Origin: CAZIVP01 sp964542915
Lineage (GTDB): Bacteria; Calditrichota; Calditrichia; Calditrichales; Calditrichaceae
NCBI GenBank assembly: GCA_964542915.1
Contig: CAZIVP010000019.1
Coordinates: forward strand, 1-64,000
DNA: 64,000 nt
Direction of reading: 5' to 3'
The position numbers and the translations under genes are program-made. Position 1 is the stretch's first letter, and each line of letters starts with the position of its first letter. This document shows, in pieces, positions 34,351 through 42,021 of the stretch. The notes below the pieces were generated by a model that was given only the letters and a program-made list of their open reading frames with translations, was not told the origin of the DNA and did no database searches.

Positions 34351-35331
34351 TTACTCGACTTCCCGGATTCGCTCCATAAACTGCGAACGGAGATAAATAT
34401 CGGGATTATCGACTTTCGCGTAATTTAATTTACCGCGGAAATCATCGATGGCTTCAAACTGGTGCTCATCCATCCAGGCGGAGAGCTCTTTCAGCAATAT
34501 ATTGATTTTTTTGAATCCATGTCGATAGAGTACGGAAGCCAACTGCACGGTAGAAGCGCCGGCTAACAGTAATTTAATTATACTCTCCGATGTATGAATG
34601 CCGGTCGTGGCCGAATAATCAATTTTAACCCTTCCGGAAAGCAGGGCGATCCATCGCAATACATGTTTTATGTTATCCTGTTCCGAAAATGGGAAGGTCG
34701 ACTTGATCTGAAGTTTATGGATATCGATATCGGGCTCAACAAAGCGGTTAAACATCACCAACGCCTTAAGACCTTTACGGGCAAGCTGGGCCGCTAAATT
34801 GGGCAGGGCCGTGAAATGCATCGACAGTTTCATGGCCAGCGGCAAATCCACGACTTTTTGTACCGAATCCAGAATATTAAAGTACAGTTTATCGACAGCG
34901 ACGCTGTCCAATTGGGCGTTACTCACCATCGGGAATACATTGAGTTCGAGTCCGTCAGCGCCTGCTTTGGCAATCTGGGAAGCAAACTTGGGCCACCAGC
35001 GATCCGAGACGCAATTGATACTGGCAATTACGGGAATGTCAACGCGCTTTTTCGCTTCATTGATCAGGTCGCAGTATTCCTGAGGTCCGTATTGTTTATG
35101 CACTTCGGCCATCATATAATCGTAAGCCTCTGTATGGGCAAACATATCGGAACCGGCGCGTGCATCGTCTTCACCCAGAATTTCTTCAAACAGACTTTTA
35201 ACCACAACCGCACCGGCGCCGGCTTCGGCGCAGGCCTCGATCTTACCAACGGATTTGGTCAATCCGCTACTGGCCACAATCAACGGGTTCTTTAATTTTA
35301 ATCCCATATACGTTGTTTCAAAGTTAGGCAT
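34351..35331 (-). CDS. dihydroorotate dehydrogenase-like flavoprotein
   Basis: A 326-residue TIM-barrel FMN protein. Residues 1-25 read LKLKNPLIVASSGLTKSVGKIEA, near VVVKSLFEE, IPVIASINCVSD, LPLAMKLS and ATTGIHTSESIIKLLLAGASTVQLASVLYRHG, the ordered motifs of class 1 dihydroorotate-dehydrogenase-like proteins. It differs from true PyrD in lacking the NxSxPN(T) active-site loop: the corresponding stretch is LELNVFPMVSN. It is the form often annotated simply as DHODH-like protein, with unknown substrate. The start ATG follows CGAGGAGAACGGT. It is a single gene; no pyr genes are nearby. Confidence 0.88.
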   Translation of the reverse strand: MPNFETTYMGLKLKNPLIVASSGLTKSVGKIEACAEAGAGAVVVKSLFEEILGEDDARAGSDMFAHTEAYDYMMAEVHKQYGPQEYCDLINEAKKRVDIPVIASINCVSDRWWPKFASQIAKAGADGLELNVFPMVSNAQLDSVAVDKLYFNILDSVQKVVDLPLAMKLSMHFTALPNLAAQLARKGLKALVMFNRFVEPDIDIHKLQIKSTFPFSEQDNIKHVLRWIALLSGRVKIDYSATTGIHTSESIIKLLLAGASTVQLASVLYRHGFKKINILLKELSAWMDEHQFEAIDDFRGKLNYAKVDNPDIYLRSQFMERIREVE

Positions 35332-35462
35332 ACCGTTCTCCTCGGTTACACTGATTTACTTATTATGTTAAAATTATAAATATCAAAGCAAAAAAAATAA
35401 AAAGCAAATATGAAACAAACTGTCATTTATCAGTATTAAAGTTGATCAAGCTCTACATTCCT

Positions 35463-36305
35463 TTACCATGGTTCGGTTTGCCAGATTGGAATGTAACCGA
35501 CATCGGCAACGATGCGCTGCCCCCTGTCGCCGATGACCCAATCTATGAATTCTTTTAGTGTGCCGCGCGGATTATTAACGGTGTAGAGGTACAGATAGCG
35601 CGTTAATGGATAGCGATCATTTTGTACATTTTCAAGATTGGGAGCGACTTTATCTATGGTGCAGTGTTTGACGGTATCGCCGTATGAGATACCTCCGTAA
35701 CCTATGGCATTGCGGTTTGCTTCCACAAATTCCACTACAGCGCTTGTCGTGGGTCGTACGATCGCATCTCCCCGGTATTCGGAATTCGACAATACATGGC
35801 GTTTAAAATAAAGGTGTGTACCGGAATTTGGCGGCCGTATGACAACTTGAATTGTCGTATCCTTACCGGAAATCGATTTCCAACTATTTATGGCGCCGCT
35901 GAATATGGCTCTCAATTGCTGTTGACTTAGATTTGAAACGGGGTTGGCCTTATTTACATATACACTCAGGGCGTCTTTAGCTACCAGATACGATAACCCG
36001 ATCGCCTTAAACCGTTTTGCCAAACGGCTTGCCTCTTTGGATTGAATCACCCTTGAAGCCATGGCCACATCGATTTTCTCATCAGCGAGTTGTTTAAAGC
36101 CTTCGGCCGTTCCCCCGGCTTCCACGTAAATGGATACATTGGGATGGCTGCGCATGTAGGCCTCTGCCCAGCGTTTACCAAGAAGATACATGGTATCGGA
36201 GCCGGCGATTCGGATGGTGGATGTATGACTCGGCTGCCAATTCATTTTGGTACAAGCGAACAATAAAAGTAATGGCAGTAATCGTGTAAGCATGGATTTG
36301 TTCAC
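35463..36305 (-). CDS. PstS-like phosphate-binding lipoprotein
   Basis: About 280 residues, of the phosphate ABC-transporter substrate-binding family. It has a lipobox LLFAC (residues 15-19) and conserved ligand-loop sequences SDTMYLLGKRWAEAYM, GGTAEGFKQLADEKIDVAMASR, NPVSNLSQQQLRAIFSG, and RPPNSGTHLYFKRHVL (phosphate-binding Ser/Thr and Arg). The GTG at 36305 overlaps the peptidase stop codon (GTGA) with CGGAG just upstream, so translation is coupled. No pstC, pstA, pstB or phoU gene is in the window. Either the transporter is elsewhere, or this is a PstS-derived binding or sensing protein serving the neighbouring genes. Confidence 0.85.
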   Translation of the reverse strand: MNKSMLTRLLPLLLLFACTKMNWQPSHTSTIRIAGSDTMYLLGKRWAEAYMRSHPNVSIYVEAGGTAEGFKQLADEKIDVAMASRVIQSKEASRLAKRFKAIGLSYLVAKDALSVYVNKANPVSNLSQQQLRAIFSGAINSWKSISGKDTTIQVVIRPPNSGTHLYFKRHVLSNSEYRGDAIVRPTTSAVVEFVEANRNAIGYGGISYGDTVKHCTIDKVAPNLENVQNDRYPLTRYLYLYTVNNPRGTLKEFIDWVIGDRGQRIVADVGYIPIWQTEPW

Positions 36306-37975
36306 CGTCTCTCCGCCTTGCTTTGTAACCGTATATTGATGAAAGGTGTGCCTTCTTTCCAGCGAATATCGCCGTCATGAATCGCAACCGCATATATATA
36401 ATCGCATAAAAATTTTATATGTTGCCGGGCCGCCTTAAAATTTATACTCTGCTTCAAATCGTCGAACGGTGAATGATAAACGCTATCAATCCAGGCTTTC
36501 CACAATCGTATGCCCTGTTGTTCGCTCAGGTGTCGGTAATCCAATCCGTCCATAATTAAAATGGAAGGTACTCCGGAACGGGCAAATACAATCTGATCGG
36601 ATCGTGCAAACGACTCGAAGCCGGAAAATGGCGCCGGCACCGGCGAAGCATACAATCCGTTACGAATGGCCACAGAATCCAATATATTTCCCAAATCGGA
36701 TAAATCCTTACCCACACCCACCACGTTGTTGAACGTATCGAACATGGCCAGACCGTCGATATTGATATTGGCAGAGATGGCATGGTGCTTTACAGGGGCA
36801 TGATCCATAAAAAAGCGTGAGCCAAGCAGGCCTTTTTCCTCGCCGGTAACAAACAGGAAAATCAAGGAGCGTTTAAGCCTGAAGCGATGTTGGCTGAATA
36901 TCCGGGCGATCTCCAGGGCGGCGCTGACGCCAATGGCATTGTCCATGGCGCCGTTATAAATAGAATCGCCCTTTACGGCCGGTCCAACGCCCAGATGGTC
37001 ATAATGCGCCGAAATGACAACATAACGGTCTCCCTTCGTACCCTGATCGGCCTCACGCAAAGCAATGACATTGGCGCTCATAAAATCCCGCTCCGCGAAT
37101 GCGCCTTCGAAGGACAGAGAAGTGTTCAGTTCAAAGCTTTCCAGAGCATGGCCGGACTTCAGCGCCCTCACTTCCTTCCAGCCGTATTTTGCATTTTTGA
37201 ATAATACCGGCGCTCTCTCCGGGTTCAACAATAGGCTCAAATGGCCTGTGACGCGATAGGCAAGCGTGACATCTTCGAATGAAAACATACGTTTTTTGAT
37301 TTGCCAATTACCTGCTGTAAATTCCGCCGGCGCCATGATAATAACCGTACCGATCGCCCCGTTCGCGATCGCCATACGTTGTTTGGCCTCTGCATAACTG
37401 TAGACGGTTGGTTCATCTGCAGAAAAGTAGTCCGGATCATCGGATTCCGGCTCGCCTTCAAACATCACGGCAATTTTTCCGCGCACATCAACGGAGTTGT
37501 AATCGTTATAATCAAATTCCGGCGCCTGGATGCCATAACCGACGAATACCAATGGAACAGGTCGTGGACGAAATGTTTGAGCTCCGGATTTATATAACAA
37601 ATAATCTTCGAATAATTTCAATGACACCGTATCGTTTAAACTATAGACAAAACACTCGGAAGTTGTAAGAGGACGGCTACCGTGCATGGGAATGGAGTGC
37701 AAATAACTATCCGTATTGACGAGGGATTCAAGATTGTATCGGCGTAGTTGTTCAGCTATGTAACGCGCAGCCTTGCGCTCGCCTTTAGAGCCGGTCGCTC
37801 GGCCCTTCAGAGAATCGCCCGCAAGCACCTCTAAATGATGTTTGATCCCTTCCATATCAACATACGCAGAAGGCGGTTTTCCGGTAACGTTTTTCTGGGC
37901 ATTCAGCGCATGTGGAATGGCTGAAATAAATACGAGAAAGATAATGAATGCTGTTTTTAAGCGACAATGAACCAT
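36302..37975 (-). CDS. M28 family zinc peptidase with PA-type insert
   Basis: A 557-residue secreted metallopeptidase. A signal peptide (FIIFLVFISAIPHALNAQ) precedes an N-terminal region with HLEVLAGDSLKGRATGSKGERKAARYIAEQL. The middle (about 130-270) resembles a protease-associated insert. The M28 core has the two-zinc ligands VISAHYDHLG (His, Asp), GAMDNAIGVSAAL (bridging Asp), TGEEKGLLGS (catalytic Glu pair) and NINIDGLAM (Asp). These enzymes are aminopeptidases or related hydrolases such as glutaminyl cyclases. It lies 7 bp after the acyltransferase-like gene and overlaps the PstS-like gene, forming a three-gene operon whose joint purpose is unknown. Confidence 0.9.
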   Translation of the reverse strand: MVHCRLKTAFIIFLVFISAIPHALNAQKNVTGKPPSAYVDMEGIKHHLEVLAGDSLKGRATGSKGERKAARYIAEQLRRYNLESLVNTDSYLHSIPMHGSRPLTTSECFVYSLNDTVSLKLFEDYLLYKSGAQTFRPRPVPLVFVGYGIQAPEFDYNDYNSVDVRGKIAVMFEGEPESDDPDYFSADEPTVYSYAEAKQRMAIANGAIGTVIIMAPAEFTAGNWQIKKRMFSFEDVTLAYRVTGHLSLLLNPERAPVLFKNAKYGWKEVRALKSGHALESFELNTSLSFEGAFAERDFMSANVIALREADQGTKGDRYVVISAHYDHLGVGPAVKGDSIYNGAMDNAIGVSAALEIARIFSQHRFRLKRSLIFLFVTGEEKGLLGSRFFMDHAPVKHHAISANINIDGLAMFDTFNNVVGVGKDLSDLGNILDSVAIRNGLYASPVPAPFSGFESFARSDQIVFARSGVPSILIMDGLDYRHLSEQQGIRLWKAWIDSVYHSPFDDLKQSINFKAARQHIKFLCDYIYAVAIHDGDIRWKEGTPFINIRLQSKAERR

Positions 37976-37982
37976 ACGTTTT

Positions 37983-39743
37983 TCAAGTTTGATAAATTCG
38001 TAGAATTTCTTTTAAAGCACGCTCGATGCGTTCGGCCAATATTTTATTCCCGGTTTGCCATTTTAGTCCCGGCATGATGGTTATTGTAATGTGTTCCTCG
38101 AATATCTGATAATGCAAACCGAAGTATTTTACATAAGGAAGGCGAACGCCCGGTCTCCCGATGACCGGCACATTCTCAGAAATTTCCGGGTGTGAAATTA
38201 TGACTTCACGAGGCGGACGACTCATCAAATTTAATTTGCGCAGCAAAAATAACATCGGCGCCACCGTCATCATCAGCCATTTACGATGCCATGTGGAACG
38301 AGTTTGCCAAAATAACGCCATGATCTCGGTGAGCGGTAGTGCGCTACGACGTTCGCGCACCGCTTCAACCTGGGAGTCAATCGCTTTCTTTAAAAGCTCC
38401 CTCGTAACCTCAGCATCGACGTTCGTCTGTTTCATATACTCGCAAAAGTCGATCATTTGGCGTGTTGTGATATTCCCGGTAATCACATCCATACAACAAT
38501 ACTTTGACATTGTCACAAACTGTTGAATTTTCGGGTGTTTTTCAATCAATTCGTAAGCAGCCATTTGAAGAGCGGCGACAAAGGCCGGAATCGGTTTTAA
38601 GCCCAAACACCTTAATAATCGACCGCCGATAAAATCGAACGTAAATGTGGCTTTCTGTTCAGATAAAAACGGTTTCAAAATTTGTACGGCGCCTTGCTGC
38701 ATCTCTTTCGGTATCTTCCAATGCAACCGTTCGTACGGTTGGGGCCTCCGGTCGTCCAACATTTCAGCTGATTGCACTCCAACTTTAAGCGACCGTTGAT
38801 AAATTTCTGAGGAACCGCGCATCATCACGTTGCCGGTAAGATAGGCGCTGAAACTACAGGTAAAACAGACGCGGGCGTTATTGAATACGATCATTTGAAA
38901 ACTGGACCGGAACCATCGATTCTCATAATGGTGTGAATGTCCCACACGAACCGCTTCGGCTTCATCCTCCGGCGCTTCTTCCGGCTCCAGGGCCAGTGTA
39001 AAAAAACTGTGTTTGAGAAGCTCTAAATTGTGCTGATGGTCTTTTCCGCTTTTCAGCCGTTCAAAAGCCTTTATCTGAAACGGGTTCGGCGTCGCCGCAA
39101 TGATACCGGGCGTTGTATCCCCGTATTCCGCACGGCGATTTCGCCCATCCGCAACGATGGCCTCCAGCGTCTGTGTCAGCCGTCCGCCTTCTTTATTCTC
39201 AACCGTGAGAACGTACATTTGACCGTGAACAAGGACCGTTATATATCGAGTTTCCGGGCTCTTAAAGATACGTGCACGGCCGTTCACTATAATCTGACTG
39301 GTCGCGAAAAAGTTCGCGTACTGGCCCATTTCCAAGGGCTGATCTCTATAGGTATCCTGTGCTAATAATCCTTCCCGAATGGCGTTATGGAGGTCGTACG
39401 CTGCAAGAATTAAGACGGCGGCGCGTTGACACATCGAAAGGGAACGCTCGTCGTCTTTTACCGCCAAACTGGCTGCAATAACGGGATTAAACAAGGCGCT
39501 GCCCCTGGTATCCACCGTACGCAATAAGCGATCGATTTCATTTGGCAACTGTTCGGCGAACGCTCTGAATCCAGAAATATGTATCAGTAACTTAACGAGT
39601 GCATTGGCTACAGGATGATTCTTTAAACCGTATTCACGATGGAATACTTCAATCTCTCTCAGATCCGGTAAAGGAACACTGGGTAATTGGGTCTGATTGG
39701 GAAGGACTTCGTACAGTTCTTTTCTGGAAAGAAGATTTTCCAT
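37983..39743 (-). CDS. degenerate carnitine/choline acyltransferase-like protein
   Basis: A 586-residue cytoplasmic protein without a signal peptide. Its order of motifs parallels the carnitine/choline acyltransferase family: SLSMCQRAAVLILAAYDLHNAI, ENRWFRSSFQMIVFNNAR (family NRW[FY]DK), PAFVAALQMAAYELIEKHP (family ALQLAYYRLHG), QQFVTMSKYCCMDVITGNITTRQMIDF (family TYESxSTRxFxxGRT) and VKYFGLHYQIFEEHITITI near the end. The family catalytic site EHSxxDG aligns with CSFSAYLTG (residues 296-304): the essential His is Phe298 here. So the acyl-transfer activity is probably lost or different, while the fold is kept. The start follows CGAAGGAAATATC. First gene of an operon with the M28 peptidase (7-bp gap). 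The assignment is a distant, by-eye match. Confidence 0.55.
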   Translation of the reverse strand: MENLLSRKELYEVLPNQTQLPSVPLPDLREIEVFHREYGLKNHPVANALVKLLIHISGFRAFAEQLPNEIDRLLRTVDTRGSALFNPVIAASLAVKDDERSLSMCQRAAVLILAAYDLHNAIREGLLAQDTYRDQPLEMGQYANFFATSQIIVNGRARIFKSPETRYITVLVHGQMYVLTVENKEGGRLTQTLEAIVADGRNRRAEYGDTTPGIIAATPNPFQIKAFERLKSGKDHQHNLELLKHSFFTLALEPEEAPEDEAEAVRVGHSHHYENRWFRSSFQMIVFNNARVCFTCSFSAYLTGNVMMRGSSEIYQRSLKVGVQSAEMLDDRRPQPYERLHWKIPKEMQQGAVQILKPFLSEQKATFTFDFIGGRLLRCLGLKPIPAFVAALQMAAYELIEKHPKIQQFVTMSKYCCMDVITGNITTRQMIDFCEYMKQTNVDAEVTRELLKKAIDSQVEAVRERRSALPLTEIMALFWQTRSTWHRKWLMMTVAPMLFLLRKLNLMSRPPREVIISHPEISENVPVIGRPGVRLPYVKYFGLHYQIFEEHITITIMPGLKWQTGNKILAERIERALKEILRIYQT

Positions 39744-40062
39744 GATATTTCCTTCGAAATACCCGTAAGATTTAAAATCTCGTTAAAATGCAAAATCGGT
39801 GCAAATGATTCATGACGCAACGGTTCCTTTCTATTCTTATACAACGATCCGATGCTTCTGTGCCGGTTCATCCCCAACAGATCGAGTTACATCGGCGCTA
39901 ACTTTCGCTGCTGTTCTTTAATTTGTAAAATAAAAATTTGGCTAGAATTTTTTACGCTAAACGATTCGAGAATCATGCATTAGTAAGTTGCGGTTTAAAT
40001 ACAACCCAAACGTAAATATATTGATTGAGAAACGAATATGTCGTTTACAGCAAGAGAAACCT
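39744..40062. other. intergenic region between pckA and the acyltransferase operon
   Basis: About 320 AT-rich bases between two minus-strand units. It should contain the promoter of the acyltransferase-M28-PstS operon. I see no gene, hairpin terminator for pckA, or repeat. Confidence 0.45.
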
Positions 40063-41904
40063 CTAACGCCAGCGCCAAACGGCCGGGCGTTTGGGCCGCC
40101 TCAAAGATTCTTCCTGCCGGGGCAATACCTCCGGCTTGTCGTGCCGCCCGTGGGAGGCATCCTTAACAAAGGCCCGATCTTTAATCGGTTCAATCCGAAA
40201 GGATTTCTCAGCAGCGCGGACGATTTCCGTACGCAGTCCCTCCGAGGCAATAATATCAGTATATTTGCGACGCCCTTCGATCAGATCTTTGACATAGGCG
40301 TCGATTTGTTCCTGGTCGTAAAAGCGATGCGGATCGTATTGGTCCAGTGGTTTACCTTCGGTTGCGATAATCGATTGCGTGCCCAGGAGCCCCGGCTCGT
40401 AACGATTCGCGTCGCGCAAATCGCCGCGTTGAATGGCGGCCATGGTATTGATGGGCACACGGCTGGTCTTCCGCACCCGTTTTTTTATTTTACGGCCGTC
40501 CTTCTCCGTCGTCTCCAGAATTTCACCCATTCCGCCGGTATTGTACATCACAAACTGAACCTTACCGGGATATTTATCCACCAGGGTCATTACAATATCA
40601 TGGAATCGATTCACTTTCCTTCCGCGGGCACCTACGATAAATGGATCGGTGCCGACAATTCGCACGGACTCACCTGCCTTTTCAGGATTGGAGGCGTAAC
40701 TGTGGGTGGATTCTCCCCAAAGGTAGGCCAAAACGCCCTGCTCAGGCGTCAGTTTTTGTGCGAACGGCATAATGGTGTTGCGTCGTGTAATGAATGCGAA
40801 CACAAGTCCGTCCATTTCATCCAGGGGCGGCAAATTAACGCCTGGTGCGCTAATATCGATCCATTTGTTATTTCTGCGTACCTTGAGTTGATCGCGAAAC
40901 ACAACCGCACGGCCGTTTCCGCAGAGACTTTCATCCAAAAAATCCACTGATCCGTCGGCGCGGTACATTACATTCTCGAGCAGCGCTGATTTATGTACCA
41001 ATGCGTGGTACATGGCTTCCTGCTGATCCTCTTCCACATCGGTTTTAACGTAGAAATTGTTCTCGGACCCAAGCGCCGAACCGTCATCCTTCAGGAAGAC
41101 AATATCATCCTGGCACACTTCGGTTTTCTCGCCGCGATCATGGTTCAAACCGAGTTGATGGCAGGACCAGGTGGATTTACCGGTCGCCGTCATTCCAAAT
41201 AGAAAAACGCCGTAACGTTTTAAACGAGCTTCCTTCGGATCGCGGATGGTGACGATCTTGGAACCGGAATGCAGGCCCAGCATGCCCGCTTCATCGGCCA
41301 GCCACATGGCCTGCCGCAAAAATCCTTTTTTATCCTCGCCGATATAATCCGACCCCAGTGCAATATTCAGATTATATTCGGGAAGCGCCAGAATCTGCGC
41401 CCGCATCATGTGTTCTTCCGGTATATGGATCATGGTGATTTCCGGACCGGGCCGGTTGGAAGGATTAAACATCGTACTGGCCCACATATAAGCGTTGCGT
41501 ACATTTTTAGGATCGGCCACGGATACATATAAATTGCAAATGGGATTGAACGTATCGTTGTCGCCCATCTGGCGTTTGATATGAACAAACGGCAGGTTTT
41601 TTACCAGATGCAAAACCTTTTGCAGCTCTTCATTGGCGTTTTCGATCACAGTTATCTGGCTGTCCAGCGGCCGGGGCAGTCGCACACGCTCGCTGCCCAG
41701 GTAAACCGTTTTTTGAGCCATACGGCTGGAAAATTTGGAAGACCAGACGTAAGAACCATGCCGGCTTTTATTGGCAAATTGCCGGGCGGCCTTTTTTAAA
41801 TAGCCCATATCCACGGTTCGTACATTTTTGCCGTTGAGCAACGGCATCAGTTCCTGGTAAAATTTTTTGTAATAAGCTTCGTCGTAAAGATTCGGTGGTA
41901 TCAT
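40063..41904 (-). CDS. pckA: divergent ATP-type phosphoenolpyruvate carboxykinase
   Basis: A 613-residue enzyme that interconverts oxaloacetate and PEP with CO2 and a nucleotide. Typical ATP-PEPCK elements are present but unusual: CNLYVSVADPKNVRNAYMWASTMFN (oxaloacetate side), NIALGSDYIGEDKKGFLRQAMW, the P-loop GMTATGKST at about residues 237-245, the metal-binding CQDDIVFL (kinase-2, Asp-Asp), and NNFYVKTDV. The P-loop is TATGKS, not the classical LSGTGKT, so it belongs to a divergent branch. The start lies 117 bp after an aminotransferase-PEPCK-like fusion gene, so the two are probably cotranscribed. Gluconeogenic or anaplerotic role; nucleotide preference (ATP versus others) is inferred. 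Confidence 0.86.
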   Translation of the reverse strand: MIPPNLYDEAYYKKFYQELMPLLNGKNVRTVDMGYLKKAARQFANKSRHGSYVWSSKFSSRMAQKTVYLGSERVRLPRPLDSQITVIENANEELQKVLHLVKNLPFVHIKRQMGDNDTFNPICNLYVSVADPKNVRNAYMWASTMFNPSNRPGPEITMIHIPEEHMMRAQILALPEYNLNIALGSDYIGEDKKGFLRQAMWLADEAGMLGLHSGSKIVTIRDPKEARLKRYGVFLFGMTATGKSTWSCHQLGLNHDRGEKTEVCQDDIVFLKDDGSALGSENNFYVKTDVEEDQQEAMYHALVHKSALLENVMYRADGSVDFLDESLCGNGRAVVFRDQLKVRRNNKWIDISAPGVNLPPLDEMDGLVFAFITRRNTIMPFAQKLTPEQGVLAYLWGESTHSYASNPEKAGESVRIVGTDPFIVGARGRKVNRFHDIVMTLVDKYPGKVQFVMYNTGGMGEILETTEKDGRKIKKRVRKTSRVPINTMAAIQRGDLRDANRYEPGLLGTQSIIATEGKPLDQYDPHRFYDQEQIDAYVKDLIEGRRKYTDIIASEGLRTEIVRAAEKSFRIEPIKDRAFVKDASHGRHDKPEVLPRQEESLRRPKRPAVWRWR

Positions 41905-42021
41905 ATTACCGCAAACCGTTCATTTTTTCTTCAGATTTTAATGGATTGTTTTGCTACCGTGAAACAGCCTCAACACGGCGTCTTTTTTGATCCAACAGCG
42001 TAATGCCATCGGCGTCGATGC

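Noticed and set aside
35463..36305. Part of a phosphate ABC transporter operon
   Set aside because: Only the binding-protein homologue is present; pstC, pstA, pstB and phoU are absent from the neighbourhood.
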